A DNA stretch of 60,962 bases from Mycolicibacter icosiumassiliensis (lineage in GTDB: Bacteria; Actinomycetota; Actinomycetes; Mycobacteriales; Mycobacteriaceae): the NCBI RefSeq assembly GCF_900078685.2, contig NZ_LT546166.1, forward strand, positions 55,712 to 116,673, read 5' to 3'. The position numbers were made by a program, and so were the translations under genes. How positions within the stretch are numbered: the first letter of the stretch is position 1; each line of letters opens with the position of its first letter. Positions 7,100 to 17,935 of the stretch are shown one piece after another. Below the pieces are notes generated by a model that was given only the letters and a program-made list of their open reading frames with translations, did not search any database and was not told where the DNA came from.

Positions 7100-8620
7100 A
7101 TGACCGCCACCAACTCAGTCGCTGCCTTCACCGGCACCGGAACCGTGTTCAGCCCCGCCACCGGGGAGACTGCCGGCGAGGTGCAGTGGACCGACCCTTC
7201 TGACGTCGAAAAGATCGCGGCCGGGCTGCGCACCGCCCAGCGGGAGTGGGAGCACCGCGGCGCCAAGGGCCGGGCCAAGGCCCTGGCCCGATTCGCCTTG
7301 TGGCTCGGCGACAACCGGGACGAGATCGAGAAGCTGCTGATCGCCGAGACCGGCAAGTCCAGCACCGACGCCGCGCAAGAAGTGCCGCTGCTGATCATGA
7401 TCCTGTCGTACGTGATCAAGGTGATGGAGAAGGCGGTCGCCCCGGAGACCCGGCCGGCCTCGCTGCCGGTGATGAGCATCAAGAAGATCGCCATCCATTA
7501 CCGGCCCCGTCCGGTGGTCGGCGTGATCGCGCCGTGGAACTACCCGGTGGCCAACGCGCTGATGGATGCCATCGGCGCGTTGGCGGCCGGCTGCGCGGTG
7601 CTGCTCAAGCCGTCCGAGCAGACCCCGCTCACCGCGGAGGTCCTTCGCCAGGGCTGGCTGGCCTCCGGCGCCCCGGACGTGTTCGCGGTGGTGCAGGGCG
7701 CGCGCGAGGTCGCCGAAGCGGTGATCGACAACTCCGATTACGTGCAGTTCACCGGCTCCACCGCCACCGGGCGCAAGGTCGCCGAGCGCGCCGCCAGCCG
7801 GCTGGTGCCGGTCAGCCTCGAACTCGGCGGCAAAGACCCGATGATCGTGTGCGAGGACGCCGACATCGACCTGGCCGCGCACGCCGCGGTGTGGGGCGCG
7901 ATGTTCAACGCCGGTCAGACCTGCGTCTCGGTCGAGCGGGTGTACGTGCTCGAACCTGTCTACGACAAGTTCGTCGCCGCGGTCGTCCGCGATGTCGAGG
8001 CGTTACAGATGGGCACCGGCGAGGGCAAGCACTTCGGGGCGCTGATCAGCGACCAGCAACTGTCCATCACCGAGCGGCATGTCAAGGACGCACTGGCCGC
8101 CGGGGCGCGCGCGCTGACCGGTGGTGAACGCGCAGGCGGTCCGGGCAGCTTCTACCCGCCCACCGTGCTGGTCGACGTCGACCACTCGATGGCCTGCATG
8201 ACCGAGGAGACCTTCGGCCCGACCCTGCCGATCATGAAGGTCGCCAGCGTCGACGAGGCGATCCGACTCGCCAACGACAGCGCCTACGGGTTGAGCGCCT
8301 CGGTGTTCTCCCGTGACGTCGCGCGGGCCAAAGACATTGCACTGCAATTGGACTGCGGAGCGGTGAACGTCAACGACGTGATCTCCAACCTGATGTGCAC
8401 GACGGCGCCGATGGGTGGCTGGAAGACCTCGGGCATCGGGGCGCGCTTCGGCGGTGAGGACGGCATCCGCAAGTTCTGTCGGCAGGAGACCGTCGTCGCA
8501 CCGCGCACCAACGTCGGTGCGGGCGGGAACTTCTACCACAATTCGCTCAAGACGCTGGCCCGAAGCAACCGGCTGATCACCAAGCTGGCGCTGGCGCGTC
8601 CGCGCCGCACCGCGAAATAG
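7100..8620 (+). CDS. NAD(P)-dependent aldehyde dehydrogenase
   Basis: The 506-aa protein shows all aldehyde dehydrogenase hallmarks: PWNYPVANAL with oxyanion asparagine N147, FTGSTATG of the cofactor site (218-225), general base E241 in LELGGKDP, and catalytic cysteine C275 in NAGQTCVSVERV. The late motif EETFGPTLPI is also present. The ATG at 7100 gives the family's usual length. It appears related to the succinate-semialdehyde or medium-chain aldehyde dehydrogenase branches, but substrate assignment is not supported. The stop codon shares its last base with the GTG start of the downstream membrane-protein gene. Confidence 0.92.
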   Translation: MTATNSVAAFTGTGTVFSPATGETAGEVQWTDPSDVEKIAAGLRTAQREWEHRGAKGRAKALARFALWLGDNRDEIEKLLIAETGKSSTDAAQEVPLLIMILSYVIKVMEKAVAPETRPASLPVMSIKKIAIHYRPRPVVGVIAPWNYPVANALMDAIGALAAGCAVLLKPSEQTPLTAEVLRQGWLASGAPDVFAVVQGAREVAEAVIDNSDYVQFTGSTATGRKVAERAASRLVPVSLELGGKDPMIVCEDADIDLAAHAAVWGAMFNAGQTCVSVERVYVLEPVYDKFVAAVVRDVEALQMGTGEGKHFGALISDQQLSITERHVKDALAAGARALTGGERAGGPGSFYPPTVLVDVDHSMACMTEETFGPTLPIMKVASVDEAIRLANDSAYGLSASVFSRDVARAKDIALQLDCGAVNVNDVISNLMCTTAPMGGWKTSGIGARFGGEDGIRKFCRQETVVAPRTNVGAGGNFYHNSLKTLARSNRLITKLALARPRRTAK

Positions 8621-9453
8621 TGCGCGTCTTCACCGCGACGCTGTTCTGGCTGCTGACCACCGCAATCCTTGCGGTGGCGCTGCCGACGGCATGGGCGCAG
8701 TACAACCTCATCGACGCCGACGGCTACGCGCGGTTGGCGGAGCGGGCAGCGGCTCAACCGGCCCTGCAGGACGCGGTGGCGGCCGAGCTCAGCGCTCAGA
8801 CGGTGCAGCTGATCCGGGGGAGTGGCTTCGGCATCGACCCGTCGGAGGTACGACAGGCGGCCCGCCAATACACCGCCGGGCCGTCATTTCCGGCGCAGTT
8901 CGTTCGGGTCAACCGGGACGGGCACGCGTGGCTCCTCAACGTCGGCGATCCCGGTCCCTGGGAGATCGACGTGATACCGATGCTGCGCGACGATGCGTTT
9001 GCGCAGCTGCTGTCCGACTACCCCATCACGTTGCCGGCCTCGTTGACGGTGCCACTGACGTCGACGTCCACGGAGGTGATGCGTCCCGGTGGGCTGCACC
9101 GGCTCGCAGTGTGGGGGCCGTTGCTCACTGTTGTATTGGGCGCAATGGCCGGATTGTGCGCGATTCTGACGCTGATCGCGGCACGGCACCGCGGCAGGGC
9201 CTTGGCGAGCCTGGGTGTTTCGGCGTTGTTGGTGGGCGCGGTCGGCTGGTCGGGGGTCGAAGTGGCGCGGCGCCTGCTCAACCAGGTGCTCAGCCAGGCG
9301 ACCGGCGACATTCGCCGGATCACCGATGCCCTTGCCGATGTGGCCGAAGGGAGCCTGCACCTCTGGCTCAATCTGACCCTGGCGGCCGGTGCGGTGATGG
9401 TGCTGGTCGGGGTCGGAATCGCGCTGGCCGGTGGCCTGCGTAAGAAGTCCTGA
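8620..9453 (+). CDS. Multi-pass membrane protein of unknown function
   Basis: The 277-aa protein is translationally coupled to the aldehyde dehydrogenase (TAGTG, one shared base). Residues ~4-27 form an N-terminal hydrophobic segment. A ~130-residue polar region (likely extracytoplasmic) follows, then three C-terminal hydrophobic helices (around VVLGAMAGLCAILTLIAA, LASLGVSALLVGAVGW and LTLAAGAVMVLVGVGIALAG). The ending GGLRKKS fits a cytoplasmic basic tail. I do not recognise a characterised family. Co-translation with the dehydrogenase is the only functional clue. Confidence 0.8.
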   Translation: MRVFTATLFWLLTTAILAVALPTAWAQYNLIDADGYARLAERAAAQPALQDAVAAELSAQTVQLIRGSGFGIDPSEVRQAARQYTAGPSFPAQFVRVNRDGHAWLLNVGDPGPWEIDVIPMLRDDAFAQLLSDYPITLPASLTVPLTSTSTEVMRPGGLHRLAVWGPLLTVVLGAMAGLCAILTLIAARHRGRALASLGVSALLVGAVGWSGVEVARRLLNQVLSQATGDIRRITDALADVAEGSLHLWLNLTLAAGAVMVLVGVGIALAGGLRKKS

Positions 9454-9464
9454 CGGGTCGACCT

Positions 9465-9674
9465 TCAGAACACCTCCACGAGTGCATGGTGACCACCGGC
9501 ACGGGCCAGTCTGCGATCGCAGGTCACCAATGGTGCGTCCAATATCTCCGTCAGCGCGATGAACGTGGCGTCGGAGGCCGTCAGGTGGTGACGCAGCTGC
9601 CATACCCGATCGGCAAGTGAGCCGAGCGGGTATCGGGTCAACGTGATGTCGGCGATGTCGGCGCGTGCACCCAA
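9465..9674 (-). pseudogene. Truncated VapC-like PIN-domain toxin (C-terminal half)
   Basis: The 69 codons match the second half of mycobacterial VapC toxins: LADRVWQLRHHLTASDATFI with a conserved aspartate, and DAPLVTCDRRLARAGGH with the last acidic residue of the PIN site. The N-terminal half with the first aspartate (DTS motif) is missing, and no VapB lies nearby. The frame continues a few codons upstream into the end of the peptidase gene without restoring the lost half. It is best read as a toxin remnant rather than a working gene. Confidence 0.8.
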
Positions 9675-9693
9675 TTTGGGTGTGAGCGGTGCG

Positions 9694-11702
9694 TCAGGCC
9701 TGCCCCAGCGTCCGCCACAGGAACGAAAAGCTCAGCGCTGACTTGAACGCCGCCTGGGCGTTGTCGGCCGCGCCGCCGTGCCCGCCCTCAATGTTCTCGT
9801 AGTACCAGACCCGATGCCCGACGTCCTGCAGTGCCGCCGCCATCTTGCGGGCATGCCCCGGATGCACCCGGTCGTCTCGGGTGGAGGTGGTGATCAGCAC
9901 CGGCGGGTAGGCGGCATCGGCGGAAATGTTCTGGTACGGCGAGTATTTACTGATGAACTCCCACTCGTCGGGGTCGTCCGGGTCGCCGTACTCGGCCACC
10001 CAGGACGCGCCGGCCAGCAGCAGGTGGTAGCGCCGCATGTCCAGCAGCGGCACCTGGCACACCAGCGCGCCGAACAACTGCGGGTAGGCGGTGAGCATGA
10101 TGCCCATCAGCAGTCCGCCATTGCTGCCGCCGACCGCTCCCAGCTGTGCCACCGTCGTGATGCCGCGGGCCACCAGATCGGTTGCCACCGCGGCGAAATC
10201 CTCGGCCACCAGGTGCCGTCCTGCCAGCCCGGCCCGTACTCGCCGCCGCCGCGGATGTTGGCCAGCACGTAGGTGCCCCCGCGTGCCAGCCAAAGCCGGC
10301 CCAGCACACCGTCGTAACCCGGGGTGCGCGCCACCTCGAATCCGCCGTAGCCGCCGAGCAGTGTCGCGCCGGTGGCGCCCGGCGGGCGCACCACGAAGTA
10401 CGGGATCGCGGTGCCGTCTTTCGAGGTGGCGAAGTACTGGCTGACCTGCAGCCCGTCGGCATCGAAAAATGCGGGAGCGGACTTGATCTCGGTCAGCGTC
10501 CCGTCCACCGGGCCATGCAACAGCCGCGACGGACGGTCGAATCCGCTTGAGTCCAAGAAGATCTCGTCACCGGTATCGTCGGCGGCCGCGATCACCGTGT
10601 TGGTGTTGGCCGGCACCGAGGCGACCGGCCGACGCTGCCAGTCACCTGGCGTGACGATCTCCACCCGGCTCGCCACGTCGTGCAGCGTGACCAGCACCAG
10701 CCGGTCGCGGGTCCATGCGTAGTGATGCATCGCGGTGTGGGTGTCCGGTTCGAAGATGACGCTGCACTGCGCTGTGCCGGCGAGAAATTCGTCGTAGTCG
10801 GCGGCCAACAGTGAGCCGGCTCGATACGACGCGGTGGCGGTGTCCCAGTCGGTGCGCAGATCGATCAGGATCCACTGCCGGTGCACCGACACCGAGGCGT
10901 CGGTAGGCGCGTCGATGCGGATCAGCTCGCCCTCGCGTAATTCGTAGACTTCGTCGTTGAAGAAGTCGATGGCCCGCGACACCATGGTGCGTTCGAATCC
11001 GGGGGTGCGGTCTCGGCCCGCGGCCACCACCACATCGGTTGTGGCTCCGACGAATACTGTCTCCGCCTGCGCCAGATCCTGGCCGCGGCGCCATCGTTTC
11101 ACCATCCGGGGGTAGCCGGACTCGGTCAGCGAGTCGGCGCCGAAATCGGTGCCCACCAGCACCGTGTCGTCGTCCTCCCAGCCGATGCGTGTCTTGGCCT
11201 CGGGAAGCTCGAATCCCTGGGCGTCCGCGCCGACGAATTCTCTTGTTGCCATATCGAATTCACGCACCACCACGGCGTCTGATCCGCCGCGGGACAGCGA
11301 TATCAGGGCCCGGGTGTGGTGGGGCTCGATCACGTTGGCCCCGCCCCAGACCCAGTTTTCGTCGTCGGCGCGGGCGAGCTCATCGAGGTCGATGACCACG
11401 TCCCACTCCGGGCTGTCGGTGCGGTAGCTGTCCAAGGTGGTGCGCCGCCACAGCCCGCGCGGGTTGGCGGCATCGCGCCAGAAGTTGTAGAGGTACTCCC
11501 CACGACGTCGCACGTAGGGGATGCGGGCGTCGGTGTCGAGCACTTCCAGCGCGGTGGCACGCATCGCTTCGAAGTCGTCGTCGCCGAACTCCTCGACTGT
11601 CGGGTCGTTGTGGGCGCGCACCCAGTCCAGGGACTGCTCGCCGGTAACGTCCTCCAGCCACAGGTACGGGTCGTCGATGTCTTCGGCAGGCATGGAAGTC
11701 AT
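9694..11702 (-). pseudogene. Prolyl oligopeptidase family serine peptidase (S9), frameshifted
   Basis: Together two frames encode one S9 peptidase. The upstream frame starts near 11702 or 11693 (MPAEDIDDPYLWLEDV) and runs through the beta-propeller to GGGEYGPGW. The downstream frame resumes at EDFAAVATDL and carries the catalytic serine (GGSNGGLLMG, codon 10123-10125), aspartate (STRDDRVHP) and histidine (EGGHGGA). At 10204-10223 only 20 bases separate the W and E codons where the family has about 13 residues. This implies a ~19-bp deletion and loss of frame. It corresponds in position to M. tuberculosis Rv0457c. It is either a true pseudogene or an assembly error. The downstream reading frame is intact to its stop. 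Confidence 0.85.
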
Positions 11703-11758
11703 TGTGACCACGACGGTAATGTGAGTTGGGTAACACCCACGGCTAAGGAGCAGCATCG

Positions 11759-13282
<1,524 letters not shown>

Positions 13283-13295
13283 TGGGCATGTTCTG

Positions 13296-13697
13296 ATGGA
13301 CGCACCGGACCGGGTGCTGATCACCGACGCGGCCGCCGAACTGGTGGCGCGTCTGGTGGCGCGCCACGGCCCGGTGATGTTCCACCAGTCCGGCGGCTGC
13401 TGCGACGGGTCGGCGCCCATGTGCTATCCCGACGGCGACTTCATCATCGGTGACCACGACGTGCTGCTCGGCGTGCTGGAGGTCGGCATCGAAGTGCCGG
13501 TCTGGATTTCCGGTCCGCAGTTCGCCGCGTGGAAGCACACCCAGCTGATCATCGACGTGGTGCCCGGCCGCGGAGCCGGGTTCAGCCTGGAGGCACCCGA
13601 AGGCATGCGGTTCCTGACGCGCGGCCGGGCCTTCAGCGGCGACGAGAACACGCTGCTGGAAACAGTCCCGGTGATTACCGGGTCGTTACCACGCTGA
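13296..13697 (+). CDS. DUF779 protein (Rv0459-like)
   Basis: A 133-aa protein with the DUF779 signature FHQSGGCCDGSAPMCY and cysteines suited to bind metal, then WKHTQLIIDVVPGRGAGFSLE. The ATG at 13296 is chosen because earlier ATGs (13282 and 13288) are out of frame, and it leaves 13 bases after the dehydrogenase stop. DUF779 genes regularly follow aldehyde dehydrogenase genes, which suggests a shared role, but the biochemical activity is not established. Confidence 0.9.
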   Translation: MDAPDRVLITDAAAELVARLVARHGPVMFHQSGGCCDGSAPMCYPDGDFIIGDHDVLLGVLEVGIEVPVWISGPQFAAWKHTQLIIDVVPGRGAGFSLEAPEGMRFLTRGRAFSGDENTLLETVPVITGSLPR

Positions 13698-13726
13698 CCG
13701 GCGCGAACGCCGTAAAATCTGGTGGT

Positions 13727-14005
13727 GTGATTCCGCTGCCACGCCCTTGGTTGTTGAGCAGCGCCATGCTGGTCGGGGCTGCGGTCGGCATCTTGGCCGG
13801 GATCGGATTGAGCCTGGTCATCGCCGCGCCGCTGCGCCCGGACGTCGCGATCACGCTGGTGCTCGGAGCGCCCAGCATCGCGGGGCTGGTGCTGGTGTTC
13901 GTCTCCTCGCGTCGGTGGGTAACCGCACTGGGTGCGTTTCTGCTCGCGATGGCGGTCGGGTGGTTCAGTGCACTGGCCGCGATTCAGGTGGTGGCAGGTG
14001 TCTGA
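13727..14005 (+). CDS. Small three-helix membrane protein (Rv0460-like)
   Basis: The GTG start at 13727 gives 92 residues beginning VIPLPRPWLLSSAML. Three hydrophobic segments cover nearly the whole protein (around SAMLVGAAVGILAGIGLSLV, ALVLGA-to-LVLVF, and VTALGAFLLAMAVGWFSALA). It lies 29 bases after the DUF779 gene and overlaps the next gene by 8 bases, so all are probably one operon. The function is unknown. Its position matches M. tuberculosis Rv0460. Confidence 0.8.
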   Translation: MIPLPRPWLLSSAMLVGAAVGILAGIGLSLVIAAPLRPDVAITLVLGAPSIAGLVLVFVSSRRWVTALGAFLLAMAVGWFSALAAIQVVAGV

Positions 14006-14531
14006 CAACACCACCGACACCGGGTCACTGCCCATGACCGAGCCGCACATGGCACCGATCTTCGACACCGGGCCGCATCCGATACCGCTGCCCGGGCCGG
14101 CGGAGGCACTGGACGAGCCGGTGCTGGAGCCGGAACCGGAAAGCCCTACGTCGGCGTCCGCACCGCCGCCGGGCAAACCGCCCAAACCGGTGGTCCTCAC
14201 AGGCCAATACCAATTCCTGAAGTGGTGGCAGCTGACCCTGGTGCTGTTGGCGGTATGGATTCCGGCCGCCGGGATCGGTCTGGGGCTGTTCGCCTGGTGG
14301 TACAGCCTGGCCGACAAGACACCGGCCGTCTTCGTGGTGCTGGTCTATGCCGCCGTGTGTGTGGTCGCCGGGCTGATCGTGGCGATGGTGGGGGAGAAGC
14401 CGCTGGTGTCGGCCGTGGCGATCGCGTTGATGTCGGCGGTGTTCGCCGCCGCGGTCGCCGCTGCGCCGCTGTACGGGCACTACTACTGCCAGCACGTGAG
14501 TCGCTGTGTCGCCGGAATTATCCCGTACTGA
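13998..14531 (+). CDS. Membrane protein with proline-rich N-terminus (Rv0461-like)
   Basis: The GTG start at 13998 lies within the end of the previous gene (8-base overlap). The 177-aa product has an acidic, proline-rich N-terminal ~60 residues followed by three transmembrane helices (WWQLTLVLLAVWIPAAGIGL, VFVVLVYAAVCVVAGLIVAM, and SAVAIALMSAVFAAAVAA). It ends with a cysteine-containing tail (HYYCQHVSRCVAGIIPY). It is the last gene of the aldehyde dehydrogenase operon. Function unknown. Confidence 0.8.
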   Translation: MSDNTTDTGSLPMTEPHMAPIFDTGPHPIPLPGPAEALDEPVLEPEPESPTSASAPPPGKPPKPVVLTGQYQFLKWWQLTLVLLAVWIPAAGIGLGLFAWWYSLADKTPAVFVVLVYAAVCVVAGLIVAMVGEKPLVSAVAIALMSAVFAAAVAAAPLYGHYYCQHVSRCVAGIIPY

Positions 14532-14534
14532 GGG

Positions 14535-14939
14535 TCAGCGGTACTGGACGACCCCGAGTCCGCTGATGCGTTGAAAGTGCGCAACATTCGCCGTGACAAC
14601 CGGGATGCCCAGCGCCAGGCTGGTGCAGCCGATCCAGAGATCATTGGTGCCGATGAGTTCGCCGCGGCGGCGTAGCTCCCGCGACACCCGGGCATAGGTC
14701 AACGCGGTTTGCTCGTCGACCGGCGCCAGGGTGTGCCCGGCGCGGACGGCGTTGACGACGGGGTGATCGGGCTGGTCGAAGCCCTCCGCGAATTCGCCCA
14801 GCGCAACTGTGGACAGGAACAGTTCGGCTTCGGGTGAGTTTTTCAGCAGCCGGTGCGCCGCACCGTCGTCGTCGCCGGCAGAACGCTCTCGTTGCAGGTC
14901 GATCAGGAACGTGGTGTCGAGGCTCAGCCGGAGTGCCAT
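14535..14939 (-). CDS. VapC-family PIN-domain toxin
   Basis: A 134-aa PIN domain with all acidic positions: LDTTFLIDL (first aspartate), STVALGEFAEG (glutamate), IGTNDLWIG (aspartate) and a final VTANVAHF segment. VapC proteins are Mg2+-dependent ribonucleases that cleave tRNA or rRNA. It overlaps its antitoxin gene by 16 bases, and the antitoxin is upstream on the same strand, as expected. Target RNA is not predictable. It appears intact. Confidence 0.9.
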   Translation of the reverse strand: MALRLSLDTTFLIDLQRERSAGDDDGAAHRLLKNSPEAELFLSTVALGEFAEGFDQPDHPVVNAVRAGHTLAPVDEQTALTYARVSRELRRRGELIGTNDLWIGCTSLALGIPVVTANVAHFQRISGLGVVQYR

Positions 14940-15169
14940 CGGTCCTCGGGGGGGGTGTCGGCCTGCTGCGCCTCATCGAGGCGTGCCAGCACGTCCGCAT
15001 CAACCGTGGGCGTCTCAGCCAGTGCGTCGAGCAGCGCCGCGGCGGTACGGGTGTCGTCGCGCCAGTGGGCGCGCTTGATGACCCGGGAGAACGACTCGTC
15101 AGGCGTGCGTCGAGCACCGCGGAGCCGCTCGTAGGCATCAATGTCGATGGAGATCGTTTTCGTCGCCAC
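14924..15169 (-). CDS. VapB-type antitoxin
   Basis: The GTG at 15169 gives 81 residues (VATKTISIDIDAYERLRGAR), a type with a short N-terminal DNA-binding strand and the DESFSRVIKR helix seen in VapB antitoxins such as PF02697. A longer ATG start at 15184 is possible, but its first codons lie inside the operator palindrome, so the GTG is preferred. The C-terminal acidic part (DEAQQADTPPEDRW) should wrap the toxin. It overlaps vapC by 16 bases. Confidence 0.85.
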   Translation of the reverse strand: MATKTISIDIDAYERLRGARRTPDESFSRVIKRAHWRDDTRTAAALLDALAETPTVDADVLARLDEAQQADTPPEDRWHSG

Positions 15170-15170
15170 T

Positions 15171-15192
15171 ATCCATGTATACATGCATGGAT
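15171..15192. promoter_or_regulatory. Palindromic operator of the first vapBC locus
   Basis: A perfect 12-bp palindrome, CATGTATACATG at 15174-15185, is nested in longer arms ATCCATG (15171-15177) and CATGGAT (15186-15192). It sits immediately upstream of the GTG start of the antitoxin, where VapBC complexes autorepress. Confidence 0.7.
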
Positions 15193-15205
15193 CTGTGTAT
15201 GCTAC

Positions 15206-15622
15206 TCATCCCGTACTGAACGGATTGGCCAGCCGAACTCCCTCGATCATCTGCCCGTCGCTGAGATCTTCAGTCCACAAGGTGTCGCACCGTAATTCGG
15301 CGGCGCTGCGGATGATCATCGCGTCCCAAAACGAAAGTTGATGCCGAGTCGACCACGTCGCCGCGGCGATGACGTCGTCCGGCAGGGGCGAGTGGACCCG
15401 CCAGCGTGTCAGGCTCTTCAGCCGGTCAGCCGCGGACTTGGGGTCCACGGGTGTGGCCGCCTTGCATGTCGCGTTGACGTAGAACTCCTGTAGTACCTGG
15501 ACGCTCAGGGCGCCGCGGCGCTCCCGCCACAGCCGATCAACCAACGCTCGGGCGGACTCATGGCGCTCGCCGGCCGTCGCGTCGTAGGCGTAGAGCAGGA
15601 TGCTGGTGTCGACGAATTCCAT
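15206..15622 (-). CDS. VapC-family PIN-domain toxin (second locus)
   Basis: A 138-aa PIN-domain protein (MEFVDTSILLYAYDA at the N-terminus with the first aspartate, SVQVLQEFYVN with the glutamate, LSFWDAMIIRSA with the third acidic residue, and LWTEDLSDGQ with the last). All four acidic positions needed for metal binding are present, so the toxin is predicted active. It lies 2 bases after its antitoxin gene. It resembles VapC toxins of the group that ends LANPF. Confidence 0.9.
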   Translation of the reverse strand: MEFVDTSILLYAYDATAGERHESARALVDRLWRERRGALSVQVLQEFYVNATCKAATPVDPKSAADRLKSLTRWRVHSPLPDDVIAAATWSTRHQLSFWDAMIIRSAAELRCDTLWTEDLSDGQMIEGVRLANPFSTG

Positions 15623-15624
15623 GG

Positions 15625-15864
15625 TCAGCGCTGGTGAAGGTCGTCCCGGGACCAGGTAATCGGTCCGAGCTGAAGGCCGGCATCCCCGTCCATCATCCGG
15701 CGTTCGAGATCGGCCACGTCGTCATAGTCGGCCACCTCGCCGACAACTTGCTCCAGCAATCGTGCGACCAGGCTCGACACCGACATGTCGCGTTGCGCCG
15801 CCAACACCTTCGCGCGACGGACCAGCTCCGCAGGCATGGTCAGCGTGATGTTCTTCGAGACCAT
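15625..15864 (-). CDS. Ribbon-helix-helix antitoxin (VapB-type, second locus)
   Basis: A 79-aa protein with an N-terminal ribbon-helix-helix (NITLTMPAELVRRAKVLAAQ, then MSVSSLVARLLEQVV). It ends in an acidic, methionine-containing toxin-binding tail (LERRMMDGDAGLQLG, then SRDDLHQR). It lies 2 bases upstream of its vapC. A perfect inverted repeat just upstream of the start is its likely operator. Confidence 0.87.
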   Translation of the reverse strand: MVSKNITLTMPAELVRRAKVLAAQRDMSVSSLVARLLEQVVGEVADYDDVADLERRMMDGDAGLQLGPITWSRDDLHQR

Positions 15865-15889
15865 GTGTTTCAGTGTCGCGCTGAAACAC
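15865..15889. promoter_or_regulatory. Palindromic operator of the second vapBC locus
   Basis: Perfect 9-bp arms GTGTTTCAG (15865-15873) and CTGAAACAC (15881-15889) are separated by 7 bases. The palindrome abuts the ATG of the antitoxin gene on the minus strand, a typical position for autoregulation by ribbon-helix-helix antitoxins. Confidence 0.7.
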
Positions 15890-15965
15890 CGCCCCTAATT
15901 CAATCGCCGTTGGACGTGCTTACCGCCACTGCCCACAGCCAGCGCGGCCCCGATAGGGTAGGTCT

Positions 15966-17360
<1,395 letters not shown>

Positions 17361-17394
17361 AGCGGTGACCGGCGAACCCAGCTGAGGCGCGAGA

Positions 17395-17425
17395 ATGGCG
17401 GGCTACCACAGTGGTAGCCCGCCAT
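17395..17425. terminator. Bidirectional terminator after lpdC
   Basis: Perfect 15-bp arms ATGGCGGGCTACCAC and GTGGTAGCCCGCCAT are centred on one base. The element lies between the convergent ends of lpdC (17360) and the small secreted protein gene (17448). It lacks a T-tract, as is common for mycobacterial hairpins. Confidence 0.75.
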
Positions 17426-17447
17426 CCGCGTCGGGGAATCCCGCGGA

Positions 17448-17702
17448 TTACCAGCGGTGTCCCGCACCGACCGAGGAGAGGTCCTGGCGGTGGTGTTTGA
17501 GGTCGCGCTTCTCCTGCCGCAATGCCTTCTTGCGGTCGTGGTGGTCAAGCCGGATGTCCGGACCGGACTGGCTGTAGAGACTCATCCCGGGCTGGAACAT
17601 CGCGGGAGCGGCGTTGGCCGCCGCGACTCCAGCACCGAACAGTCCCGACAGTCCGATCCCGACTGCGATCGCGGACGCACCCACCGCACGCTTTGCGTTC
17701 AT
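17448..17702 (-). CDS. Small secreted protein (Rv0463-position), unknown function
   Basis: The ATG at 17702 gives 84 residues: a signal-peptide-like N-terminus (NAKRAVGASAIAVGIGLSGL, then AANA for cleavage near residue 33), followed by a short mature part rich in His, Arg, Lys and Asp (LDHHDRKKALRQEKRDLKHH). A GAGAGG element precedes the ATG. A TTG at 17708 is an alternative start. It is convergent with lpdC and divergent from the EmbR-like regulator, so the two may share control. I do not recognise a family. Confidence 0.75.
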   Translation of the reverse strand: MNAKRAVGASAIAVGIGLSGLFGAGVAAANAAPAMFQPGMSLYSQSGPDIRLDHHDRKKALRQEKRDLKHHRQDLSSVGAGHRW

Positions 17703-17792
17703 GATCAACCACCTCTCTCGCTTCGAGCCCTGGCCCCGGCTGGGGCCGACAACACCCAGGTTGCAGCAGACCCCTTGCGGAGTACTCCACGG

Positions 17793-17810
17793 ATTCTTGA
17801 GACATTCTTG
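17793..17810. promoter_or_regulatory. SARP-type heptamer direct repeats
   Basis: ATTCTTG occurs at 17793-17799 and 17804-17810, giving an 11-bp period. A further CTTG at 17774 is in phase two periods upstream. SARP-family regulators bind heptamer repeats spaced by 4 bp. The site is in the intergenic region upstream of the EmbR-like SARP gene and may mediate autoregulation. Confidence 0.5.
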
Positions 17811-17935
17811 CGTCGCACGCCAGCGCGCAGAGGGGCGGCGGCCAGTCGTTCAGCCGCCGTGGAGGAATTGCCGGTATACCTGGTACGTCTCGGCAGCGGG
17901 CCGGCACGGGCGAACCTCGAAAGGGTGGTGGCGCG

